A stretch of DNA of 64,000 bases from [Pasteurella] mairii (GTDB lineage: Bacteria; Pseudomonadota; Gammaproteobacteria; Enterobacterales; Pasteurellaceae): contig UGSS01000002.1 in the NCBI GenBank assembly GCA_900454475.1, positions 853,605-917,604 on the forward strand. Direction: 5' to 3'. The notes beneath the pieces are model-generated. The model had not been told where the DNA came from. It made no database searches and saw nothing but the letters and a program-made list of their open reading frames with translations. Below are positions 56,032 through 64,000 of this stretch, in pieces. The translations under genes and the position numbers were made by a program. Within the stretch, counting starts at the first letter, position 1; each line of letters opens with the position of its first letter.

Positions 56032-56388
56032 ATGCAAAAGATTTTATTTATTATTCATTCTGCCGCTTACGGAAACGAGAGCTTTTTCAGCGCCTTACGT
56101 TTAGCGTTGCAACTACAGGATCAATATAAAAGTGCGGTCGATTTAAAGTTATTTTTGATGTCTGATGCGGTGACCGGCGGATTGGCGAAACAACATCCGG
56201 CGGAGGGTTATCATGTGCAACAAATGCTGGAAATTTTAACTGCGCAAGGTGCCACGATCAAATTATGCAAGACTTGCACCAATGCGCGCGGCATTACAGA
56301 TGCCATGTTAGCCGAGGGCGTAGAAATCGGTACCTTAGCGGAATTAGCCGATTGGACAATGGCTGCCGATAAAGTGTTAAATTTTTAA
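56032..56388 (+). CDS. ychN: DsrE-family sulfur-relay-like protein YchN
   Basis: The 118-residue protein has the DsrE/TusD-like fold with ILFIIHSAAYGNESFFSALRLALQL at the start and the C-terminal LAELADWTMAADKVLNF. Two cysteines in LCKTCTNARGI (near residues 80-83) could carry sulfur. YchN forms a homohexamer; its exact role is unknown. The frame is open for 54 codons upstream, across a terminator, so the ATG at 56032 behind AAGGATATTAT is used. A uptake signal lies within the gene (near 56130). Confidence 0.9.
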   Translation: MQKILFIIHSAAYGNESFFSALRLALQLQDQYKSAVDLKLFLMSDAVTGGLAKQHPAEGYHVQQMLEILTAQGATIKLCKTCTNARGITDAMLAEGVEIGTLAELADWTMAADKVLNF

Positions 56389-56509
56389 TCTTTTTTACAT
56401 CTCGCAAACCGAAAAACACAGAAAATAATGACCGCACTTTTGTGCTATATTTTTATGGTGTTTTTCGGTGGTTTAATATCAATCGTTCTTAACCTCGACT
56501 TTTGGCAAT

Positions 56510-59500
56510 ATGACGACACAATCCTTAAATCCAACCGCCATGCCGCTTAATTCGGTCAGTCTTATTGAAGCCTCCGCCGGTACCGGAAAAACCCATACCA
56601 TGGTTTCCTTATATTTGCGTTTGTTATTACAAGCAGGAGAAAATCCCTTTCCGCAGGCGTTGAATGTGGAGCAAATTTTGGTGGTAACCTTTACCGAAAT
56701 GGCAACTCAAGAGCTGAAAGAACGTATTCGAGAACGTATTTATCAAAGCAAACAATTGCTTATTCAATATCGCCAAACGCAAGATAAAACCGTATTGGCA
56801 AAGGATCCCTTTTTATTTGAGTTAGCAGACAGTATCACGGATCTAACGCAAGCCATTTCGCGTTTAACCCTTGCCGAACAAAATATGGATTTGGCGAAAA
56901 TATCGACTATTCACAGCTTTTGTTTGCAAACTCTTATGCAATACGCCTTTAATTCCGGTATTCATTTTAATATTGAGCTATTAAGCGACGAACAGGAATT
57001 ATTGCAACGTATCGTGAATGAATTTTGGCGCACACATTTTTATCATCAATCCGTTGCGGCAACAGGTTATATTTTCGCCCAATGCCGCACGCCGGCGAAA
57101 TTATTGGATAAAATTGCCTCGCAACTTTCCGGCGCCGCGTTAAAACCGAAAATTAATGCACCGCACTTATTAGACGGCGATATTTTCTCTTTTTTAAAGG
57201 CAATTAGCCCGTTGTTATCCGCATTAAACGAATTTAAACAAACTTGGTTAAGTATCGCGCCCGATTTGCACGAGATGATGAAAGAAAAGAAAACCGTTCG
57301 TGCGGATTGGTTAGCGTCCCGCTTTGCCGAGTTACATCTTTGGGCAAGTGATCCGAATAAGATTTCGGTCGCGGAAAAACTCCAGTATTTCACCACGGAG
57401 GCAATCAACAAAAGTAAAAATCCTGTGGAGCATCCGATATTTGCCAAAGTGGATCAGCTGATCGCTGAAATTGGCTCGCAAATTGACACCTTGGAAGCGG
57501 TTTTTTTATATCATTGCATTAACGCTATTCGGCAACGTTGGTTTGAATATAAATTAAATCATCGCCAAAAAGGCTTTAATGATTTATTGCGCTTGGTGCA
57601 TGATGCTTTGTGTGGTGAGCAAGGCGAGCGGTTGGCAGAATTAATTCGGCAGCAATTCCCTTTTGCCATGATTGACGAATTTCAGGATACAGACGCGCTG
57701 CAATATCAAATTTTTGCCACGGTTTATCTCTCGCCACAAGCGAAAGATTGTGGCTTTATTATGATTGGCGATCCAAAGCAATCCATTTACAAATTTCGCG
57801 GCGCCGATATTTTTACTTATCTTAAAGCGGCAAAACAAGCGCAACAACGTTACACCTTAACGGAAAATTGGCGTTCAGGTCAGCCACTGATTGACTGCGT
57901 TAATCGCTTTTTTGATTTTCAGCAACCACCGCCATTTTTATACCAAGATATTCAATTTTTACCAGTGCGTGCGGGGAGTGAGAAAGCGGATTTTGTGTTG
58001 AACGGAAAAATTGAACCGCCCATGCGTTGTTATGTGGGAGAGGCGAAAAATTTTGCCGATTGTTGCGCGAATTCCATTCAACATTGGCTAAAAAGTGCGG
58101 TAGAAAATCAAGCCAAAATCGCAGAAGATCCCTTACAAGCCAAAAATATCGCGGTTTTAGTGCGCAGCGCGTCTCAAGCGGAAATGATTAAGCAAGCCTT
58201 ATTAGCGCGGGGCATTGCTTCGGTGTATTTATCCGATAAAAGCAATGTGTTTGACAGCCCCGTGGCAATGGAGCTGCTACAAATTTTGTATGCCTGTTTT
58301 AATCCGTTAAGCGAAAGAACCTTGCTGCGCGCTATTGCTTGTAGCCTTTTTGCTTTAAGTAGCGAGCAGCTGTACCAAATTCGACAAAATGAAAACCAAT
58401 GGGAAAGGTGGGTTGAAACTTTTCTTGCTTACCAAAAGTTATGGCAGCAACAAGGTGTGTTGGTTATGTTGCATTATTTGCTGCAAGAACAACAAATTAG
58501 CGAAAAATTATTGGCGTTGCCGCAAGGGGAACGGAAATTAACGGATTTTTTGCATTTGGCGGAATTATTGCAACAAGCCGCCCGTTTAAATGAGACGGAA
58601 GCAGCGTTATTACATTGGTTTGAAAAGCAAATTCAAGGCAAAGCACGTTTAACGGAAAATATCCGTTTGGAAAGCGAACGGGAGTTGGTCAAAATCGTGA
58701 CTATCCATAAATCTAAAGGTTTGGCTTATGATGTGGTGTGGCTACCGTTTATTGCCAACGCGTTGATTAATCACAGCGATCCGATTGAAAGCTATTATGA
58801 TAGTGATGCCGATGAGGTGTTTTGGGATATGAATGGCACGCACGCCGACGAACGCTTGCAAGAAAAAATGGCAGAAGAATTGCGTTTATTGTACGTTGCC
58901 TTAACTCGCGCGAAATATCAGGTGGTGATGACGTTGCCGGAACAATTTAAAGAAAGTTGGAGCGCGTTGTTATATTGCCTTACGCAAGGGCAAATCGGCG
59001 ATCAGCCGAAAATAAAAGCCAAATTTGATAAAAGTGCGGTCAATTTAATTGAAAATTTAAAATCGCTGTCAGCAAATTTAGCCATTGAGGTACAACCGAT
59101 TGACGCAGAAATATTGCCGCCTTTATCTGATGTTGCGCCGGAAGAACCATTAAGTAGCGCGCCATTTCATGGGCATATTCAACGGGATTGGCAAGTCAGT
59201 AGTTTTAGCAAAATATTGGAACAACATCAACGGTTGTTGGCAGAGCAAAATGCGGAGCGGCGTGGTGAAAGTGCGGTGGAAATATCGACGATTTCTGATG
59301 TGGCAAAAGATTATGATCGGCAATTTGCCATTTTAGATGAAATACCCAAAGAAACCGCCACGCCAATCAGCGAGGATACGGAAATTGCCCCTTATCCTTT
59401 GGGTTTTTCGCCTCTCGATTTTCCTCATGGTCCTCATATCGGTACCGTATTGCACCGCTATTTTGAGAAACATGATTTTGCACAATTCACTGATGCCGAT

Positions 59501-60118
59501 AAGTTGCGAGATTTTTGCCATGGATTAATGTTGAGCGAAGATTGGGTAGCGCCTTTGCAGCAATGGTTTAATGCTATTTTACATACGCCATTAATTACTA
59601 ATGAAAGCCTAAATTTGGGACAAATTTCGCGTAAAAATGCGTTGCGTGAGTTGCAGTTTTATTTACAGGTCAACCAAAAATTTAGCGCGAAAAAATTTAA
59701 TTTGTTACTTGAGAAATATCATCATTTAAAATCTAACCCATTAATTTCCTATGAATTTAACGGAATGTTACGCGGTTTTATTGATTTGGTTTTTCGTCAT
59801 CAAGGCAAATATTATATTGTGGATTATAAATCCAATTTTTTAGGTACCCTCGCCACCGATTATGCCCCATCAGCATTAACACAAGCGATGTTAAACAGCC
59901 ATTATGATTGGCAATATTTGTTGTATTGCGTGGCGTTACACCGTTATCTGAAATCGCGCGATCCGGATTATCAATATGAACGCCATTTTGGTGGCGTGAT
60001 TTATGCTTTTTTACGCGGTATGAATGGGCAGGCTGTCCCGTCTGGGCAAAGTGGGCAAGGGATATTTTTTGATAAACCTGACGTGCGACTTATTGAAGGA
60101 TTAGAGGAGCTGTTCTAA
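56510..60118 (+). CDS. recB: exodeoxyribonuclease V beta subunit
   Basis: RecB is the 3'-5' helicase and nuclease subunit of RecBCD, which processes double-strand ends and degrades foreign linear DNA. The 1202-residue protein has Walker A EASAGTGKTHT near residue 20, UvrD-type motifs (VVTFTEMATQELKERI, DEFQDTDALQYQIF, GDPKQSIYKFRGADIFTY, HKSKGLAYDVVWLPF, LLYVALTRAKYQ) and the C-terminal nuclease motif GFIDLVFRHQGKYYIVDYKSN. The stop overlaps the recD start by one base (TAATG). recC is not next to it, as in Haemophilus influenzae. Confidence 0.97.
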   Translation: MTTQSLNPTAMPLNSVSLIEASAGTGKTHTMVSLYLRLLLQAGENPFPQALNVEQILVVTFTEMATQELKERIRERIYQSKQLLIQYRQTQDKTVLAKDPFLFELADSITDLTQAISRLTLAEQNMDLAKISTIHSFCLQTLMQYAFNSGIHFNIELLSDEQELLQRIVNEFWRTHFYHQSVAATGYIFAQCRTPAKLLDKIASQLSGAALKPKINAPHLLDGDIFSFLKAISPLLSALNEFKQTWLSIAPDLHEMMKEKKTVRADWLASRFAELHLWASDPNKISVAEKLQYFTTEAINKSKNPVEHPIFAKVDQLIAEIGSQIDTLEAVFLYHCINAIRQRWFEYKLNHRQKGFNDLLRLVHDALCGEQGERLAELIRQQFPFAMIDEFQDTDALQYQIFATVYLSPQAKDCGFIMIGDPKQSIYKFRGADIFTYLKAAKQAQQRYTLTENWRSGQPLIDCVNRFFDFQQPPPFLYQDIQFLPVRAGSEKADFVLNGKIEPPMRCYVGEAKNFADCCANSIQHWLKSAVENQAKIAEDPLQAKNIAVLVRSASQAEMIKQALLARGIASVYLSDKSNVFDSPVAMELLQILYACFNPLSERTLLRAIACSLFALSSEQLYQIRQNENQWERWVETFLAYQKLWQQQGVLVMLHYLLQEQQISEKLLALPQGERKLTDFLHLAELLQQAARLNETEAALLHWFEKQIQGKARLTENIRLESERELVKIVTIHKSKGLAYDVVWLPFIANALINHSDPIESYYDSDADEVFWDMNGTHADERLQEKMAEELRLLYVALTRAKYQVVMTLPEQFKESWSALLYCLTQGQIGDQPKIKAKFDKSAVNLIENLKSLSANLAIEVQPIDAEILPPLSDVAPEEPLSSAPFHGHIQRDWQVSSFSKILEQHQRLLAEQNAERRGESAVEISTISDVAKDYDRQFAILDEIPKETATPISEDTEIAPYPLGFSPLDFPHGPHIGTVLHRYFEKHDFAQFTDADKLRDFCHGLMLSEDWVAPLQQWFNAILHTPLITNESLNLGQISRKNALRELQFYLQVNQKFSAKKFNLLLEKYHHLKSNPLISYEFNGMLRGFIDLVFRHQGKYYIVDYKSNFLGTLATDYAPSALTQAMLNSHYDWQYLLYCVALHRYLKSRDPDYQYERHFGGVIYAFLRGMNGQAVPSGQSGQGIFFDKPDVRLIEGLEELF

Positions 60119-62115
60119 TGTTAGCTTTATTGCAACAATTACAAGAAAAAAAATTGATCAATGTCGGGGATTATTATTTTGCCAAATTTATCGCCGATAA
60201 ATCGCAGTCGCAAGCCTATCCGCTAGAAAAACAAAATTTGGCAATTTTTTTAGCCGCACTTTGTAGCTACCATTATCAGCAAGGACATACTTGCGTCGAT
60301 TTATCGGAAGCGGTTTTGTCGGATGCCTTTTATTTGCCGAAAAGTGAGTTCCATTATTTGACGAAAATTCAACAAAAAATCAAAGGATTACCGGTTTCGC
60401 AATGGCAATCTTTACTTGCTGATCATGTTGCTTTTAGCGACGATCCAATGAAAAAAAACGCGCCTTTTGTATTTCAATATAACGCCTTGTATTTCTATCG
60501 CGCGTGGCAAGATGAACAGCGAATTGTACAATATTTGCACCATGCAACGACTGCTTCGGCTTCTTCGTTAGCCTTTCCCATCGAGCAAATTGCCCAGATT
60601 ATGCAGCGTTATTTTCCCCATCAGGATGCCGATAATCGCCCTAAAATTGCAGTGGCAACCGCCATTCGTCAACCATTTTGTTTGATCACCGGCGGACCGG
60701 GAACGGGAAAAACAACTGCCGTGACCCGTTTATTGTTAGCGTTACAGGATTTACATCAAGGCAAGCTGCGGATTAAATTAGCCGCACCGACAGGAAAAGC
60801 GGCGGCACGTTTAAAAGAAAGTATGCAAAAAACCTTGGCGTTTTTGCAGGATAAAGAAAAGATTCAATTAGATAAAGCTATTTTGGATGCCATTCCAACG
60901 GAGGCGGAAACCCTACATCGTTTACTGGGTGTGTCTTATTTTGAGGAAAACACCAAATACCATGCGCAAAACCCGCTGCCTTTAGATTTATTGGTGGTTG
61001 ATGAAGCCTCAATGATTGATTTAACCCTGATGGCAAAATTATTGGCGGCGCTCAAACCAACGACCAAATTGATTTTGTTAGGGGATAAAGATCAATTGGC
61101 ATCGGTAGAAGCGGGCGCGATTTTAGCAGAATTGGGGCAATTTTCTGAACGCGGGTATCGCCCGCAGCAAGCGGATTATCTGCGTCAGGTTGTTGGGGGC
61201 GATATTGCAGAATATCGTGATGGCGCAGCAATTGGCGACAGTTTATGTCATTTGCTGGTAAGTCGGCGTTTTGGAGATAAGCCGCACATTGCGCAATTGG
61301 CGAACTTGATCAATCACCAGCAAAGTAAAGCCGCTTGGCAATTATTAACGCAGACAACAGAAAATGAAATTCACTTGGTGGATTTTGACAGTTTAAGCGA
61401 CCGATCATCAGAACGTTCCAGCAAGGAAAATATGGCGGCTTGCGTGAATGCAGTGGTTGAAAGTGCGGTGCATTTTTATCGCGATTATTTGCACATTCTT
61501 CAAGATGTGGTGGCGCAAAATTTGCCGGTTTCCGAGCATTTGCCACGCATTTTTGCGGTTTTCAATTCTGTGCGATTTTTGACCGCACTTCGCGTCGGTG
61601 AATTGGGCAGCGAATATTTAAATCAAGCTATCGCCGAGCGTTTGCGTCAAGTGGGATTGGTGAACTTTCAACACAGTCGCGACAGCTACTTGGGGAAACC
61701 CGTGATGATTACGCAAAATGACAGCAATATTCGCTTATCCAACGGGGACGTCGGGCTTTATATTACAGAACGTGAGGGCGATAAAATTCGCGGCAAATAC
61801 TGGTTTGAAAATGGGAAAAGCGAACTTGCCAGCCGCATTCCAAGCCATGAACCGGCGTTTGTGATGACGGTGCATAAATCCCAAGGCTCAGAGTTTGATC
61901 ATACCTTTTTGGTGTTGCCGACTGAACCGAATCCGGTATTAAGCAAAGAATTGGTTTATACCGGCGTCACGCGGGCGAAAAGCCAGTTGACGATTTTTGC
62001 TAATCGGTTAAGTTGGGAAAGTGCAGTGAATAAACAAACTACGCGCCAAAGTCGGCTAGGACAGGGATTAGTGTTGGCAGAATTGGCGGAAAATGAGAGG
62101 GAAGTTAAGCTCTAA
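60118..62115 (+). CDS. recD: exodeoxyribonuclease V alpha subunit
   Basis: RecD is the fast 5'-3' helicase of RecBCD. The 665-residue protein has Walker A LITGGPGTGKTTAV near residue 193, AAPTGKAAARLKESM, LLVVDEASMIDLTLMAKLL (motif II) near 296, ILLGDKDQLASVEAGAIL, and the C-terminal UvrD-like motifs FVMTVHKSQGSEFDHTFLVLP and ELVYTGVTRAKSQL. It is translationally coupled to recB by the one-base overlap. Length is a little above E. coli RecD (608). It is the last gene of the unit; an uptake signal follows. Confidence 0.97.
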   Translation: MLALLQQLQEKKLINVGDYYFAKFIADKSQSQAYPLEKQNLAIFLAALCSYHYQQGHTCVDLSEAVLSDAFYLPKSEFHYLTKIQQKIKGLPVSQWQSLLADHVAFSDDPMKKNAPFVFQYNALYFYRAWQDEQRIVQYLHHATTASASSLAFPIEQIAQIMQRYFPHQDADNRPKIAVATAIRQPFCLITGGPGTGKTTAVTRLLLALQDLHQGKLRIKLAAPTGKAAARLKESMQKTLAFLQDKEKIQLDKAILDAIPTEAETLHRLLGVSYFEENTKYHAQNPLPLDLLVVDEASMIDLTLMAKLLAALKPTTKLILLGDKDQLASVEAGAILAELGQFSERGYRPQQADYLRQVVGGDIAEYRDGAAIGDSLCHLLVSRRFGDKPHIAQLANLINHQQSKAAWQLLTQTTENEIHLVDFDSLSDRSSERSSKENMAACVNAVVESAVHFYRDYLHILQDVVAQNLPVSEHLPRIFAVFNSVRFLTALRVGELGSEYLNQAIAERLRQVGLVNFQHSRDSYLGKPVMITQNDSNIRLSNGDVGLYITEREGDKIRGKYWFENGKSELASRIPSHEPAFVMTVHKSQGSEFDHTFLVLPTEPNPVLSKELVYTGVTRAKSQLTIFANRLSWESAVNKQTTRQSRLGQGLVLAELAENEREVKL

Positions 62116-62390
62116 ATGATAAAAGTGCGGTGATTTTTTGGTGTTTTTTCCTATTAATGGCGAAAAATTATCATATTTTTGACCGCACGTTGACGGATAA
62201 AATTAATTGTCAATAAAAAATTGGCTTTTGGATAAAACTCTTGTATAATCTTGCGACCCTGTAAATGTGTTGGATTCCCACCACGCATTATTTTGTCGAG
62301 ATCGCACTCGAAGGGGTGAAGATTAAGATAACTGGTTGTGTCTGAATTTTAGACACTGGGTATTAATATTATTTTATTGGTAATTAATTA
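62116..62390 (+). promoter_or_regulatory. leader region of rplM-rpsI (promoter and probable L13 leader)
   Basis: This 275-base gap has uptake signals near 62123 and 62179 and then a promoter-like TTGTATAAT-type segment (CTCTTGTATAATCTTGCG, 62240-62257). After that the leader RNA has pairing segments (GATCGCACTCGAAGGGGTG; GTGTCTGAATTTTAGACAC at 62338-62356). L13 binding to its own leader is known in related bacteria, and a leader family is described before rplM. The match here is by position and hairpins only. Confidence 0.5.
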
Positions 62391-62819
62391 ATGAAAACTT
62401 TTGTAGCAAAACCAGAAACGGTTAAACGCGACTGGTATGTAGTAGATGCGACAGGTAAAACTTTAGGTCGTTTAGCTACTGAATTAGCACGCCGCTTACG
62501 TGGTAAACATAAAGCTGAATATACTCCGCACGTTGACACTGGTGATTACATCATTGTTATTAACGCGGACAAAGTTGCTGTAACTGGCAAAAAAGAAAGC
62601 GATAAAATTTACTACTGGCATACAGGCTATGTAGGTGGTATCAAACAAGCGACTTTCGCAGAAATGATCCAACGTCGTCCAGAAGCTGTGATTGAGATTG
62701 CGGTTAAAGGTATGTTGCCAAAAGGTCCATTAGGTCGCGCAATGTTCCGTAAATTGAAAGTGTATGCAGGTTCAACTCATGAACACGCAGCACAACAACC
62801 ACAAGTTTTAGATATTTAA
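62391..62819 (+). CDS. rplM: 50S ribosomal protein L13
   Basis: The 142-residue protein is full length and begins [30 protein letters not shown], followed by [24 protein letters not shown] and the end [21 protein letters not shown]. It binds 23S rRNA early in assembly. rpsI follows after 16 bases, as nearly everywhere in bacteria. Confidence 0.99.
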   Translation: MKTFVAKPETVKRDWYVVDATGKTLGRLATELARRLRGKHKAEYTPHVDTGDYIIVINADKVAVTGKKESDKIYYWHTGYVGGIKQATFAEMIQRRPEAVIEIAVKGMLPKGPLGRAMFRKLKVYAGSTHEHAAQQPQVLDI

Positions 62820-62835
62820 TCACGGGGTTAGGAAA

Positions 62836-63228
62836 ATGGCAGAGAATCAAAACTACGGCACAGGTCGCCGCAAAAGCTCTTCAGCTCGTGTATTTATCAA
62901 ACCGGGCAGTGGTAAAATCACTATCAACCAACGTGAATTAGACGTGTATTTCGGTCGCGAAACTTCTCGCATGATCGTGCGTCAACCGTTAGAATTGGTT
63001 GGATTAACTGATAAATTAGACCTATACGTTACTGTAAAAGGTGGCGGTATTTCAGGTCAAGCGGGTGCAATCCGTCATGGTATCACTCGTGCATTGATGG
63101 AATACGATGAAACTCTACGTCCTGCATTGCGTGCAGCGGGCTTTGTTACCCGTGATGCTCGTCGCGTTGAACGTAAAAAAGTGGGTTTACACAAAGCACG
63201 TCGTCGTCCACAATACTCCAAACGTTAG
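62836..63228 (+). CDS. rpsI: 30S ribosomal protein S9
   Basis: The 130-residue protein has [45 protein letters not shown] and the conserved basic tail ending RRPQYSKR, whose last arginine touches the P-site tRNA. A TAGGAAA ribosome site precedes. In Haemophilus the next genes are usually sspA-sspB; instead a structured region with no long frame begins at the stop codon here. Confidence 0.99.
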   Translation: MAENQNYGTGRRKSSSARVFIKPGSGKITINQRELDVYFGRETSRMIVRQPLELVGLTDKLDLYVTVKGGGISGQAGAIRHGITRALMEYDETLRPALRAAGFVTRDARRVERKKVGLHKARRRPQYSKR

Positions 63229-64000
63229 TGCGACAAGGTGTCGTACTTATGGCAATAATTTCCTTATATATCAAGGAGTTATTGCTGGAAAATGGGTGGT
63301 ATTATACCATCTATTTCCAACTTTTCAAGTATCCCACGGGGATACTTGGGAAGACAGACAAGAGACGGAGCGTTGCTCAAAATCTTGTTCTAAGTTGGGA
63401 AAGTAAATGAACCAACTCGAAAGGTTGTAAGGTATGACCTTCACTCTATATGTACTTGATATCTCGTCAATATCAAGAGGAGTAAGAAAGCAAGGTCCGC
63501 AAATCGAAGTTACCCATACTTCCCGTTTAGGTGTAAACCTAAAGACCATCTACTTGTAAAAGGAGATGAGTTGGGTTGTTAAACCCCAGAGCAGAGTAAA
63601 TTTACAGCACCTACTATAAATAAAGTCCCCAATATGCCTCAACACTCTGGAACAGGCATTCAAACTAAGATAATGGTTATATTTTAGGGCGTGAGTGTCA
63701 GCTTTACTATATTTATTTTCACCTCGCAATCTGTAAATAACAGAATGCTTAATAATAGTGAATAAAAACATGAATGACAAATGTGGTTAATGCTGTTTTG
63801 TCAGTTTTTATGAGCTAGAGATCGTTATACCTTAAATTCCCGTTACATATCCTCATAATACAGACGATTAGCTAGGAGTAGCTATCTGAACCTAATTGGA
63901 TGATTATAGGCAATGAACGAAGAATTTTTGATATTAACAATCGCCATCCGTTGGATGGTTAACGGTGAATTAGGAAGCAGAAGCTCGGACTTATTTAGTA
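63228..64000 (+). other. structured non-coding region, possibly the 5' part of a group II intron
   Basis: From the G of the rpsI stop codon the sequence begins GTGCGAC, the form of a group II intron 5' end. Then at least nine hairpins follow almost without gaps to 63586: 63229-63245, 63252-63285, 63287-63318, 63326-63348 (10-bp perfect stem CAAGTATCCC / GGGATACTTG), 63393-63417, 63455-63477, 63526-63543, 63547-63568 and 63573-63586. The remaining 410 bases are less structured and end in GAAGCAGAAGCTCGGAC at the window edge. No reverse-transcriptase frame starts within the window. I did not find a clean EBS1 partner for the last rpsI bases, so the intron call is tentative. An IS200/IS605-type end or another large structured RNA is possible. 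Confidence 0.45.

Noticed and set aside
57067..57447. Minus-strand frame of 126 codons
   Set aside because: Antisense to recB, which is intact over its full length.
63550..63780. Minus-strand frame of 76 codons after rpsI
   Set aside because: It lies in the structured region, has no similarity and no ribosome site.

Overview
This 64 kb window is chromosomal DNA of a gamma-proteobacterium of the family Pasteurellaceae (Haemophilus / Pasteurella / Aggregatibacter group). The main evidence is the many copies, in both orientations, of the 9-base DNA uptake signal AAGTGCGGT. Further support comes from lipoprotein e(P4) (hel), from recB-recD without recC alongside, from a MoeB without zinc cysteines, and from the general protein similarity as I recognise it. 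The species cannot be fixed from the sequence alone. || Layout. 1-9.1 kb: pta (cut by the window edge) and ackA, yfbV, a BASS-family transporter, the cvpA-purF-ubiX operon behind an exact-looking PurR operator, and an organophosphate-type MFS antiporter. 9.1-14.7 kb: moeA-moeB, folE and a GIY-YIG nuclease-like gene, interrupted by debris: an orphan C-terminal fragment, a lactate-oxidase fragment, a LysR N-terminal fragment, a REP-like inverted repeat and a decayed copy of the 3' end of tyrA. 14.7-19.7 kb: cdd, two AT-rich glycosyltransferase genes (one a bacterial GT6 of the ABO blood-group family), kdsC-kdsD and the RNase P RNA. 19.7-29.9 kb: a quinone-reductase-like gene and a seven-gene ferrous/ferric iron uptake operon (FTR1 permease, P19, DUF2318 membrane Fe-S protein, two FtsX-type permeases, an ATPase and a cytochrome c), with a Dyp-type haem peroxidase gene (yfeX) diverging from it. 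30-42 kb: tcyP, a DUF441 gene, hel, hrpA, a nitroreductase gene, sppA, aroG behind two TyrR-like boxes, and tyrA. 42-50.9 kb: a frameshifted metE with tandem MetJ boxes, metR-azlC-azlD, dld, matP and the Lon-like protease gene. 51-52.3 kb: a phase-variable GT8 glycosyltransferase with eight CAAA units, currently out of frame, sitting between the Lon-like gene and fabA. 52.3-64 kb: fabA, ybaK, usg, a purine permease, ychN, recB-recD and rplM-rpsI. The last 770 bases, starting at the rpsI stop codon, form a dense run of hairpins with no long reading frame, possibly the 5' part of a group II intron. || Biology. Most of the window is housekeeping metabolism. The accessory content concerns the cell surface (two glycosyltransferase loci, one switchable and one resembling host glycan enzymes, plus KDO synthesis), iron capture and haem handling, and NAD-precursor use (hel). 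Decay is visible at metE, the lactate oxidase, the LysR fragment and the tyrA copy. The strongest unusual items are the OFF-phase GT8 gene, the GT6 gene with an NGN motif, the tyrA 3'-end duplicate 27 kb from its source, the iron operon ending in a cytochrome c instead of thioredoxin-like proteins, and the structured region after rpsI.
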